Assembly (NCBI RefSeq): GCF_013393945.1
Contig: NZ_CP040297.1
Location: forward strand, 434,001 to 498,000
Length of the DNA: 64,000 nucleotides
Source of the DNA: Nostoc sp. TCL26-01
Lineage (GTDB): Bacteria; Cyanobacteriota; Cyanobacteriia; Cyanobacteriales; Nostocaceae
Direction: 5' to 3'
Positions 1-8,052 of this stretch are shown one piece after another. The notes beneath the pieces are model-generated. The model saw only the letters and a program-made list of their open reading frames with translations. It had not been told where the DNA came from and did no database searches. The stretch's first letter is position 1. Each line of letters begins with the position of its first letter. A program made the position numbers and the translations under genes.

Positions 1-54
1 TCCGATTTGATTTCTGTTGGCGTAGCCTGTGCTTACACAAAAAATATAAGTATG

Positions 55-309
55 TGTAGGGTGTGTTATACCATTTCACTTTAATAATGATACAAATACG
101 TGAGTCCGTCAGTCCGTCAGGGATTGTAAATCCCTGTCTCATAGCTAAAGTCCTCTCAAGAGGACTGAATATCAGAGTCCATTTTAATGGACTTAAGCTA
201 TGAGACCACCGTTTTAACCGTTTTAACGGTGGGCGGACAATACCCAACGAGTAAGCTATATGTATCAGGATTTTTGTGAATTGGTATTACTTCGTTAACG
301 CACCCTACA
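55..309. repeat. Palindromic intergenic repeat split by a miniature transposon
   Basis: The two arms TGTAGGGTGTGTTA (55-68) and TAACGCACCCTACA (296-309) are near-perfect inverted complements. They would form a short palindromic repeat if the 218-bp element between them and one TTA were removed. A related half-palindrome occurs at 62097-62120. Seen directly: the arms and the inserted element. Inferred: the palindrome is older and was the insertion target. Confidence 0.7.
69..286 (+). mobile_element. Miniature inverted-repeat element, family B, copy 1
   Basis: This 218-bp non-coding element starts TACCATTTCAC and ends GTGAATTGGTA, forming imperfect 11-bp terminal inverted repeats, and is flanked by direct TTA trinucleotides at 66-68 and 287-289. 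It matches the reverse complement of 20041-20249 exactly, except for one extra 9-nt tandem duplication near 215-235. Inside it are nested inverted repeats: GATAC/GTATC, GTCCG/CGGAC, a GGGATT/AATCCC hairpin, a TCTCATAGCT/AGCTATGAGA stem enclosing two further hairpins, and a CCACCGTT/AACGGTGG hairpin. No transposase is present, so it would need one in trans. The 3-bp T-W-A duplication resembles the TNA targets known for some IS5-type elements, but that link is inference. Confidence 0.85.
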
Positions 310-543
310 AAAATAAAAATCTATCGCCACATTTAAAGCTTGCCACGCCACTACGTATCTGTTCAAAAATCAAGTAGTCATCCTATAGTCACGGAGCAAA
401 CAAATAGGTACAGGCAACTAAACCAGCTACCAAGTTAGAGGAATTCATCATTGGCTTAAATCAAGAAGTAGCAACTTACTTGATGAGGATTATTCGTTAT
501 AATTAGTAACATAACAATAGTAAACCATCTTAAAAACTCCACT

Positions 544-858
544 ATGAATCGTCTCACTCAAATTCTGCAAAACACATTTATCCGTGTTGAAGGTTTATTT
601 TCGGTAATTTTCGGCAGCATTTTTAGCTTTTTCGGCAACATATTTGGCACTTTTGCTAGAGTCGCTGGTTTAAATCTAAATCAGTCTAGTTATTATTTAG
701 AATCTGAACCAACACAAAATACTCAACAGTCATTAGAAAAACCGTCAACTAAACCTACACAAAATCCCACTGTTGAAAGCTCAAGTTCTCAGCGTCGTCG
801 TCCCAATACCACAATGGATTACTACCGCAAAATGGCTAATGAGATAAATAAAAAGTAA
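544..858 (+). CDS. Small hypothetical protein
   Basis: The 104-residue product is not assigned to a family. The N-terminal third (about residues 12-45) is rich in Phe, Ile and Gly and could be a membrane-associated or amphipathic segment. The middle (about 48-80) is a polar Gln/Thr/Pro/Ser linker, and the C-terminus is basic with an Arg-Arg-Arg stretch near residue 85 followed by a short Tyr/Lys-rich tail. It stands alone between an element-bearing spacer and a palindrome at 878-904. No strong ribosome-binding site precedes the ATG. It is probably a real, lineage-restricted gene, because composition and codon use look normal for the window, but no function can be given. Confidence 0.6.
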   Translation: MNRLTQILQNTFIRVEGLFSVIFGSIFSFFGNIFGTFARVAGLNLNQSSYYLESEPTQNTQQSLEKPSTKPTQNPTVESSSSQRRRPNTTMDYYRKMANEINKK

Positions 859-1318
859 CTCAATTTTTAAAGGTTAAAGTAGGGTGCATAACTCACACCC
901 TACTCAATAATAAAATTATTGAAAAACTTAAATTTTATTCATATAGAAATAACCTTTTAATTCTGACAAATTAATTTGATGCTTATAGGTAATATAAATA
1001 TATATCTTTTAACAAATTGATAGATTCTACCTCTATCATTAGGTGGAAATTGCTGTGTTCAATGCTGTCTGTGCTTATAGGTCAATCTTGAGGCATAGAG
1101 TATTGATTAAGACTTTAGGTTACGAATAATGAATAGGTTGCTTGAAAACCCAAAATCAATTTTTTTTTGTTATGGTGATCCCAAAGGAATTATTAAACAC
1201 ACATTGCCAGCAAAAGCACGATACATCGTGTTTATTTAGTTGTGAATTTTCAAATAACATAAGTCGCAAAAAGAACTAAAGCTCAATAACCAGAGCATCA
1301 ACAGGGGAGGTAACACTG
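859..1318. other. Intergenic spacer upstream of ppsA
   Basis: This 460-bp AT-rich spacer holds an inverted repeat, AGTAGGGTG/CACCCTACT (878-904), which may act as a terminator for the preceding small gene. It also holds the Shine-Dalgarno-like AGGGGAGG (1303-1310), 8 nt upstream of the ppsA ATG. No other gene or RNA was recognised. Confidence 0.6.
878..904. terminator. Inverted repeat after the small hypothetical gene
   Basis: The arms AGTAGGGTG and CACCCTACT are 9-bp perfect complements around a 9-nt loop, lying 20 nt after the stop codon at 858. There is no clean U-tract, so this may be one of the dispersed TAGGGTG-type repeats rather than a dedicated terminator. Confidence 0.4.
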
Positions 1319-4300
1319 ATGGTGATAGTATCTCAGCAGACTTTGGCACAATTTTCTCAAGAGAAATCACTTGTTCTCTGGTTTGATGAAGTGGGAATTG
1401 GTGATATCGCTTTAGTCGGTGGAAAGAATGCTTCATTGGGAGAAATGATTCAGCAGTTAACACCCAAAGGCGTGAATGTACCTGGAGGATTTGCCACCAC
1501 TGCTTATGCTTATCGCTATTTTATCCAATCGGCAGGGTTAGAAGTTCAGTTACGAGAACTGTTTGCTGACTTGGATGTAGAGGATGTGAAAAACTTACAA
1601 GAACGGGGACTAAAAGCCAGATCGCTGTTAATGCACACCCCCTTTCCGCTAGAATTGCAACAGGCGATCGCCAAAGCATACACCAGTCTGTGTGAACAGT
1701 ATCATCCCGACACAGACGTAGCTGTCCGTTCTAGCGCTACTGCTGAAGACCTCCCCGATGCTAGTTTTGCTGGACAGCAAGAAACCTACCTGAACGTGGT
1801 GGGTGTGGAAGAAGTCTTAATGGCCTGTCATAAATGTTTTGCTTCCCTATTTACCGATAGGGCAATTTCCTATCGCCAGACTAAAGGCTTCGATCACTTT
1901 AGCATTGCTTTAGCCGTCGGTGTGCAGAAAATGGTACGTGCAGATTTAGCCACCTCTGGGGTGATGTTTTCCATTGATACAGAAACAGGTTTTAAAGATG
2001 CAGCATTAATTACTGCCGCCTATGGTTTGGGTGAAAATGTTGTCCAAGGGACAGTTAATCCAGACGAATATTATGTATTTAAACCCACATTAAAAGCAGG
2101 TTTTAAACCAATTATTGATAAAAAATTGGGTAGCAAAGAATTAAGAATGGTCTATGACCAAGGCTCACAATCTACTAAAAATGAACCTGTATCCACAACA
2201 GAACAAAACAAATTTGCTCTTAGTGATGAGGATATTTTACAACTAGCTAATTGGGCTTGTTTAATTGAAGACCACTATTCTCAAGCCCATAATACTTACA
2301 CCCCAATGGATATTGAATGGGCAAAAGATGGCATCACTAATCAACTGTTTGTTGTCCAAGCCCGTCCTGAAACTGTGCAGTCACAGAAAAACGGTAACGT
2401 GTTGCGGAGTTACCGTTTGGTCTTAGGAACTGGAGAGTGGGGAGAGGCGATAGGGGGACACGGGGACACGGGGACACGGGGACAAGGAGACAAGGAGAAA
2501 CTTCTTTCTCCCCATCCCCCACTCCCCTTAGTCACTGGTAGGGCAATTGGGGAAGCAATTAGTCAGGGAAAAGCACGGGTAATTTTAGATACCAAACAAA
2601 TCCAGGAGTTCCAAGCTGGGGAAGTGTTGGTGACAGAGAGAACAGATCCTGACTGGGAACCAATTATGAAGCGTGCCAGTGCCATTATTACCAATTCTGG
2701 TGGACGCACCTGCTTTGCTGGAAATACAAAGATTTTAACTAATAAAGGTTTTATGACATTGCGACAGATTTATGAGCAAGGTCATCAAGGATTATTCACT
2801 TTATCATTGAATACACAAACAGACAAAATAGAGTGGAAGCCGATTCTTGACTCAATGAAAAGACAGTCAAAGATGATTGGTGTTAGTGTATCTCAAACAG
2901 GTAGAGTTACTGACAATATTCTCAACCTGACTCCCGATCATAAAATGATTAATATTCGGGGTGGTCAATATGTGAAAACTGAAATTCAAGAAATGCTGGC
3001 TCATCAGGAAATGTTAGTAACAGCACAACATATTCCTTTTTTAAGTGATGATAGCAAAGAAAAAAACAAAACGGCTTATTTATTAGGTGGTATTCTGACT
3101 GACGGTTCAATTTATAGAAGCAATAGACATGGTGAGGTACAGTTTATTCAGAAGAATATCCCCCAAAAGCAGCAATTTATCAGTGCGATGAATGATTGTG
3201 TTAGCACTGTTTATGGTAAAGCATTTGTTCCTTATCAAAAAGCTAAATCTTCTGGTTATATCAGAGGTCAATTAGTAGTAGGTGAAGCAACAGCTTATAG
3301 ATTGTACTCGAAACAAATAGCCTACGAACTTTATGAAAAAGAGCAAAATATCGTCAGTAGCTTGTTGAACAACTCTGTAGAGTTTTCATACAATTTCTTG
3401 GGGGGAGTCATAGATGGAGATGGATGTTACTTCAACAATCGCATCAGTATATATATATCAGAAGAACTTCTTCTACAAGCTGTGATTGTAGCTTGTTTAA
3501 AAATAGGTACTGTTCCTCAAGTAACAAAGAACAGAAATATCTACAATGTGCAATTAGTCGAAAATCTCAAAGAAATCTTGAAATTTACCAACAGAGTCAA
3601 AGGGGAGGTTGCTGATAGAACAATACAAACACGCTTTTTTGCTACTAAACAACTCTTTGGCGATGATGTCAAAGGTCAACTGAAACTGAGAAGAGATAAT
3701 AATTTGCTCATCTCTGATAAACAGCTGCAAGAAACTGACAAATTTGCGAAACTCCTTGCAGGAGATATACGTATGCAGCGAGTAGTTTCAATTGATGAAG
3801 CAACTTATGGAGACGTTTATAATATCACAGTTGCCGAACATCACAACTATGTTGTGTTCACCAGCAAATACACACCAGTTATAGTATGTAACTGCCACGC
3901 CGCGATTATTGCCAGAGAATTGGGCGTGCCGGCGATCGTCGGCTGTGGTAACGCTACAGTAGTATTGACAACTGGTCAAGATGTGACAGTATCTTGTGCA
4001 GAGGGAGAAGAAGGTAAAGTTTATCCTGGGTTACTGCCTTTTGCAGTCCAGGAAGTACCTTTAGAAAACTTACCCCGCACCCACACCCAAATTTTAATGA
4101 ATGTGGGTAATCCCCAAGAAGCTTTTAGTTTATCGGCAATTCCCAATGATGGAGTCGGTTTAGCCAGGACAGAGTTTATTATTGCTAACCAAATCCAAGT
4201 TCATCCTTTGGCGTTAATTTACTACGACAAATTAGAAGATGCAGCGCAAAAAGCTAAAATTGCAGCTATCACAGCAATGTATGACGATAAGCCCCAGTAT

Positions 4301-5029
4301 TTTATCGATAAATTAGCTCAGGGTGTGGGGAGAATTGCCGCAGCGTTTTATCCCAAACCTGTGATTGTGCGGATGTCTGATTTTAAGAGTAATGAATATC
4401 GTAACTTGGCAGGTGGTCAACAATTTGAACCAGAGGAAGAAAACCCCATGCTCGGTTGGCGGGGGGCTGCACGTTATTATGATGCAGGCTACAGAGAAGG
4501 TTTTGCTTTAGAGTGCCATGCCATTAAGCGGGTACGAGATGAGATGGGTTTAACTAATGTTATCCCCATGATTCCTTTCTGTCGTACGCCGGAGGAAGGA
4601 CGCTTAGTTTTGGATGAAATGGCAATACATGGTCTAAAACAAGGTGTTAACGATTTGCAAGTTTACGTTATGTGCGAGTTACCAAGTAATGTGATCTTGG
4701 CGGAACAGTTTGCTGAGGTATTTGACGGTTTCTCCATAGGTTCCAACGACCTAACTCAGTTGACACTGGGATTAGATAGAGATTCGGCTTTAGTCGCCAG
4801 ACTCTTTGATGAACGTAGTCCGGCGGTGAAGCAAATGGTGAAGATGGCGATCGCATCTGCGAAAAAACAAAATCGCAAAATCGGGATTTGTGGACAAGCT
4901 CCAAGCGATTACCCAGAGTTTGCTCAGTTTTTGGTAGAACAGGGAATTGATTCGATTAGTCTCAATCCAGATTCTGTGTTAAAGACAATGCTAGAAATAG
5001 CCAAAGTGGAACAGCAAACGCAAAGCTGA
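1319..5029 (+). CDS. ppsA: Phosphoenolpyruvate synthase with in-frame intein
   Basis: Catalyses pyruvate + ATP + water to phosphoenolpyruvate, AMP and phosphate, the gluconeogenic entry reaction in the cytosol. The N-terminal ATP-grasp half spans about residues 10-360, the phosphohistidine domain starts near 403, and the PEP-binding TIM-barrel domain follows the intein from about 950 to 1230. The active-site loop GGRT/CHAAIIAREL is split: Cys465 to Asn858 is a 394-residue intein, and the catalytic His is residue 860. Without the intein the enzyme would be about 842 residues, slightly longer than the usual 790-820. The excess is explained by a repeat-derived insert at about residues 371-403. 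The ATG is chosen because AGGGGAGG lies 8 nt upstream. Activity requires protein splicing, because the intein separates the His loop from its domain. Identification of the enzyme is very secure. Confidence 0.96.
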   Translation: MVIVSQQTLAQFSQEKSLVLWFDEVGIGDIALVGGKNASLGEMIQQLTPKGVNVPGGFATTAYAYRYFIQSAGLEVQLRELFADLDVEDVKNLQERGLKARSLLMHTPFPLELQQAIAKAYTSLCEQYHPDTDVAVRSSATAEDLPDASFAGQQETYLNVVGVEEVLMACHKCFASLFTDRAISYRQTKGFDHFSIALAVGVQKMVRADLATSGVMFSIDTETGFKDAALITAAYGLGENVVQGTVNPDEYYVFKPTLKAGFKPIIDKKLGSKELRMVYDQGSQSTKNEPVSTTEQNKFALSDEDILQLANWACLIEDHYSQAHNTYTPMDIEWAKDGITNQLFVVQARPETVQSQKNGNVLRSYRLVLGTGEWGEAIGGHGDTGTRGQGDKEKLLSPHPPLPLVTGRAIGEAISQGKARVILDTKQIQEFQAGEVLVTERTDPDWEPIMKRASAIITNSGGRTCFAGNTKILTNKGFMTLRQIYEQGHQGLFTLSLNTQTDKIEWKPILDSMKRQSKMIGVSVSQTGRVTDNILNLTPDHKMINIRGGQYVKTEIQEMLAHQEMLVTAQHIPFLSDDSKEKNKTAYLLGGILTDGSIYRSNRHGEVQFIQKNIPQKQQFISAMNDCVSTVYGKAFVPYQKAKSSGYIRGQLVVGEATAYRLYSKQIAYELYEKEQNIVSSLLNNSVEFSYNFLGGVIDGDGCYFNNRISIYISEELLLQAVIVACLKIGTVPQVTKNRNIYNVQLVENLKEILKFTNRVKGEVADRTIQTRFFATKQLFGDDVKGQLKLRRDNNLLISDKQLQETDKFAKLLAGDIRMQRVVSIDEATYGDVYNITVAEHHNYVVFTSKYTPVIVCNCHAAIIARELGVPAIVGCGNATVVLTTGQDVTVSCAEGEEGKVYPGLLPFAVQEVPLENLPRTHTQILMNVGNPQEAFSLSAIPNDGVGLARTEFIIANQIQVHPLALIYYDKLEDAAQKAKIAAITAMYDDKPQYFIDKLAQGVGRIAAAFYPKPVIVRMSDFKSNEYRNLAGGQQFEPEEENPMLGWRGAARYYDAGYREGFALECHAIKRVRDEMGLTNVIPMIPFCRTPEEGRLVLDEMAIHGLKQGVNDLQVYVMCELPSNVILAEQFAEVFDGFSIGSNDLTQLTLGLDRDSALVARLFDERSPAVKQMVKMAIASAKKQNRKIGICGQAPSDYPEFAQFLVEQGIDSISLNPDSVLKTMLEIAKVEQQTQS
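2430..2526 (+). repeat. Low-complexity repeat inserted in frame within ppsA
   Basis: The stretch contains GGGGACAC-type tandem units (three in a row), AAGGAGAC units, and flanking GAGTGGGGAG / CTCCCCATCCCCCACTC arms that are roughly inverted. Such sequences are typical of cyanobacterial intergenic repeats. Here the stretch is read through as a Gly/Asp/Thr-rich then Pro-rich segment (about residues 371-403) between the ATP-grasp half and the phosphohistidine domain. The reading frame stays open and the following sequence resumes normal PEP synthase similarity. Confidence 0.8.
2711..3892 (+). other. Intein with LAGLIDADG homing endonuclease in PpsA
   Basis: A 394-residue self-splicing element. 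It begins at Cys465 with CFAGNTKILTNKGF (block A), has the TPDH motif of block B about 80 residues later, and ends in block F (VYNITVAEHHNYVV) and block G (TPVIVCN) before Cys+1. Two LAGLIDADG-like motifs, LLGGILTDGS (near residue 588) and FLGGVIDGDG (near 693), both keep acidic residues, so the homing endonuclease looks intact. The usual penultimate His of block G is Cys here (Cys-Asn at the splice junction). The insertion point, directly before the catalytic loop CHAAI, is the most conserved site of the host enzyme, as expected for a homing element. Splicing itself is inferred from motifs. Confidence 0.93.
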
Positions 5030-5071
5030 GACTTGTACCTGCATTTCTCACAAGCCACAGATATAGCAGAT

Positions 5072-5164
5072 GTAGGTTGGGTTAAGCGCAGCGCAACCCA
5101 ACATAGATACTGAAAGCTTAACCGATATCTCGGTGTTGGGTTTCCTTACGTCAACCCAACCTAC
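5072..5164. terminator. Long inverted repeat between convergent ppsA and dehydrogenase genes
   Basis: GTAGGTTGGGTT (5072-5083) pairs perfectly with AACCCAACCTAC (5153-5164). A second, shorter pairing GTTGGGTT/AACCCAAC lies inside. The two flanking genes converge here, so the structure could serve as a bidirectional terminator. It also belongs to a dispersed repeat type: the preceding GCATTTCTCACAAGC resembles sequences at 11832 and 40605. Confidence 0.5.
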
Positions 5165-5220
5165 TTCTACATCTCAAGATGAGTTATGCTGAGGCAATCA
5201 CAACAACCTACCATTGGTAA

Positions 5221-6177
5221 TTAATAACCGGCTGTTTGATCTACGACATTACGTAGAGGTTGACCGTGACGATAGCGGGTAAAATTGTCGAGGAATAAGG
5301 CAAGCGATCGCTCTTTGGTTCTAGGAGAATTACCTGAACAATGTGGTGTAATCAAAACGTTGGGTAAAGACCACAATAAGCTCTCTGGTGGTAGTGGTTC
5401 TGTAAACACTGTGTCTAAAGCAGCCCCAGCAATTGTACCATTTTGTAATGCTTTAACTAGTGCCAATTCATCGACGATTCCACCACGCGCAATATTAATT
5501 AAGTAAGCATCAGGACGCATCAGGCACAGTACCTCAGCATCAATCATACCTTTAGTATCCCAAGTCAGAGGTGTGGCGATCGCCACATATTCAACTTCAC
5601 TCAAAAGTGCTTTCCACTCATCTGCACCTACTACTTTGTCAAAGTTAGGTAGCGGTTGTGGATGACGACGACTGCCAAAAATCCTCATACCAAAGGCTTT
5701 TGCACGGGAGGCAATTTCTTGTCCAATACCACCTGCACCAATAATTAACAAAGTTTTATCTAATAATTCTTGAATTGCCAGACCTCTTTGCCAATCGTGT
5801 GCTTGCTGTTGTTGATATAGTTTGGGTAATTGTTTGGCATGAGACAGCATATAAGCAATGACAAATTCGGCAATGGGAATGGCATGAACTCCCGACCCGT
5901 TAGTCAAAATCAGGTTACGCTCTCGATATTTGGGTGTAATAATGTGATTTACACCTGCATTTGGTGCATGATGCCAACGCAATTTTGGTGCGGCTTCTAA
6001 AACTCGATGCAATGTTGTTGGTTTGAGGTTAAACCAGCTAAAGTAAACTTCTGCATCTGTGGGATCGCCATCTAAGTTACCTTCGCTGTCCACACGCACA
6101 AACTTTATCTCATCGCCTAAATGAGCCTCAAGCTCTGTAGCTATATCTTTCGGGATAATAATTTTCAAAGCTGACAA
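5221..6177 (-). CDS. D-isomer-specific 2-hydroxyacid dehydrogenase
   Basis: NAD(P)-dependent cytosolic oxidoreductase of 318 residues, the normal length for the family. It would interconvert a 2-oxoacid and a D-2-hydroxyacid, but the substrate cannot be told from sequence. The Rossmann dinucleotide motif GAGGIGQEIA lies near residue 147. The catalytic triad is recognisable as Arg in INIARGGIVDE, Glu in DTVFTEPLPPE and His in LITPHCSGNSP. The N-terminal 100 residues form the substrate-binding part. It is transcribed toward ppsA and has no operon partner. It may belong to the glyoxylate/hydroxypyruvate reductase-like branch, but no specific assignment is made. Confidence 0.88.
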   Translation of the reverse strand: MSALKIIIPKDIATELEAHLGDEIKFVRVDSEGNLDGDPTDAEVYFSWFNLKPTTLHRVLEAAPKLRWHHAPNAGVNHIITPKYRERNLILTNGSGVHAIPIAEFVIAYMLSHAKQLPKLYQQQQAHDWQRGLAIQELLDKTLLIIGAGGIGQEIASRAKAFGMRIFGSRRHPQPLPNFDKVVGADEWKALLSEVEYVAIATPLTWDTKGMIDAEVLCLMRPDAYLINIARGGIVDELALVKALQNGTIAGAALDTVFTEPLPPESLLWSLPNVLITPHCSGNSPRTKERSLALFLDNFTRYRHGQPLRNVVDQTAGY

Positions 6178-6939
6178 CTCCCTTCACGTCGCTTTGTCTA
6201 ATTCTCTTGCTTTTATCAACACTTGAGCTTGATTAATTAAGTAAAAAAGCAGGTGCGTAGACATCACCTAGACTTAAAAATTTCATCTTTGACATTTTCG
6301 CACCCACCTCAGCCATCAGAGGTATCCATCCCCCTATGAAACATTGCCACCTTGCACTTAGCCTAGACAAGCAAAGCTTCCAGTAGCAATGAAGACTATA
6401 TGCAATCAACTACGCTCCACCGTAGATAATCGCCGTTAATATTTAGTACTGTTTACTGGTCGAGTTACCGTAGTTTATATCCTCAAAAAGCTTTACACAC
6501 TTTTTTCGGAAAATCAAGGGTTATCTTAATAAAAGTTAAAACTTATGAAACACAATGGTCAAATAAGATAAAAACTCACAGAGCGAATAAAATCTTTCTT
6601 GAGTAATCATGAGCAAAAAACCTTGAACTTATGCCAATTTTGCCAAGATACTTTAACTTTACCACGCTACTGAAACCGAGAATTTAAAGACAGCCAATAT
6701 ACCAGATTATGCTCATATAAGCAATTAATTTTTTATGCTGAAAATTTAACACTGAACACCCATTTACGAAAGTTTTTAAAGGATGCTACCATTTTAGACA
6801 AATAAAGTACTGTAATTCGATTGACTTAACGTAGATTATAGTAAAAAATAAACTTAGCTGACTTAACAGTATCACTCCTTCCCAAGATACTGCCAATTAA
6901 TCATCTGAGTATTTCACATAGACAATGAGGTAAAACTTT
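6178..6939. other. Long AT-rich spacer between divergent genes
   Basis: These 762 bp separate the reverse-strand dehydrogenase from the forward sulfur cluster and must contain both promoters. No open reading frame, tRNA or convincing hairpin was recognised. No specific regulator site can be assigned by eye. Confidence 0.5.
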
Positions 6940-8043
6940 ATGTTGAAATTTTTATTTCAGCGCCTGATCATCTATTGGCAAAAATGGGTTACTTTTAATA
7001 TTACCAGTCAAAGATGGTTATTATCTATTGCCCCTATAAAATTGAGTGGAGCATTTATTACTGGTTTATGTCTCAGTTTTTTATTTGCTGCTTGTACAGC
7101 TAATAATGCCAGTAATACTACTAATGTATCTGCCAATAATCCCACTCAACCTAAAGCATCATTAGTCAGAATAGGCTATCAAAAATCAGCTATTCTTCTA
7201 AAAAGTAAAGGGCTTATAGAAAAGCGATTACAACCAGAAGGTGTATCTGTAGAATGGATTGAATTTCCGGCTGGGCCACAGCTATTAGAAGCGATGAATG
7301 TTGGCAGCATTGACTTAGGACATACAGGAGAATCACCACCAATTTTTGCTCAAGCCGCCGGTGCTGCAATCACATATATTGCAGGAATTACCCCCAGTCC
7401 TGCTAATTCAGCGATTCTTGTTTCTAAAAATTCTGCCATCAAAACAGTCAACGATCTCAAAGGAAAAAAAATTGCTTTTCAAAAAGGCTCTAGCGCCCAT
7501 TATCTGTTGGTGCAAATTTTAGAAAAATATGGTTTGAAATATAGTGATATTCAACCGAAATATTTGCCTCCAGCCGATGCCCGTGCTGCTTTTGTCAAAG
7601 GTAGTGTTGATGCTTGGTCAATTTGGGACCCATTTTATGCAGCAGCCGAAAAATCTACTGATGCGCGTGTGTTAATTGATGGCACAGGAATTAATAAGCA
7701 AGGAGGATATTATCTTGCAAGTAAAAATTTCGCTAACCAACAACCAGAAATTATTAAAGCAATACTAGAAGAAATTCAAAACTTGGAACAATGGTCTGCT
7801 CAAAATCGTGCTGAAGTAGCAACAACTCTTTCTCCTCTCTTGGGTATTGATTTGGAAACAATGCAAAAAAGTACTAACAGAAGAAACTTTGGTATTACAC
7901 CAATTACTCCAGAATTAATTACTCTTCAGCAGCAAGTTGCTGATAAATTCTATGAACTCAAATTAATTCCCAAACAAATTAACGTCAAAGAAGCGATGCT
8001 TACACCTGAGCAGTATGCTGCTTTTTCACCAAAAAATCAATAA
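6940..8043 (+). CDS. SsuA-like sulfonate ABC transporter substrate-binding lipoprotein
   Basis: The 367-residue product is a periplasmic solute-binding protein of the aliphatic-sulfonate/nitrate/taurine type. After a long N-terminal extension (residues 1-30) comes a hydrophobic signal and a lipobox-like LFAAC near residue 51, followed by an Asn/Thr/Ser linker and then the binding domain (IRIGYQK-like start, here VRIGYQKSAIL). The segment DLGHTGESPPIFAQAAG is the ligand-loop region of SsuA/TauA proteins, and DLKGKKIAFQKGSSAHYLL is the second-lobe signature. No permease or ATPase gene is adjacent, so it must work with a transporter encoded elsewhere. It lies 9 bp upstream of the nitroreductase gene, so the two are probably cotranscribed. 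The true substrate is uncertain. Confidence 0.85.
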   Translation: MLKFLFQRLIIYWQKWVTFNITSQRWLLSIAPIKLSGAFITGLCLSFLFAACTANNASNTTNVSANNPTQPKASLVRIGYQKSAILLKSKGLIEKRLQPEGVSVEWIEFPAGPQLLEAMNVGSIDLGHTGESPPIFAQAAGAAITYIAGITPSPANSAILVSKNSAIKTVNDLKGKKIAFQKGSSAHYLLVQILEKYGLKYSDIQPKYLPPADARAAFVKGSVDAWSIWDPFYAAAEKSTDARVLIDGTGINKQGGYYLASKNFANQQPEIIKAILEEIQNLEQWSAQNRAEVATTLSPLLGIDLETMQKSTNRRNFGITPITPELITLQQQVADKFYELKLIPKQINVKEAMLTPEQYAAFSPKNQ

Positions 8044-8052
8044 TTCTTAATT

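Noticed and set aside
3424..3615. Forward 63-codon frame inside ppsA
   Set aside because: It overlaps the intein coding sequence in another frame; the intein frame shows clear motifs, this one none.
2711..3892. Reading the ppsA insertion as an intron or a misassembly
   Set aside because: The frame is continuous with ordered intein blocks A, B, F and G plus two LAGLIDADG motifs and proper junction residues, so it is a protein-level element.
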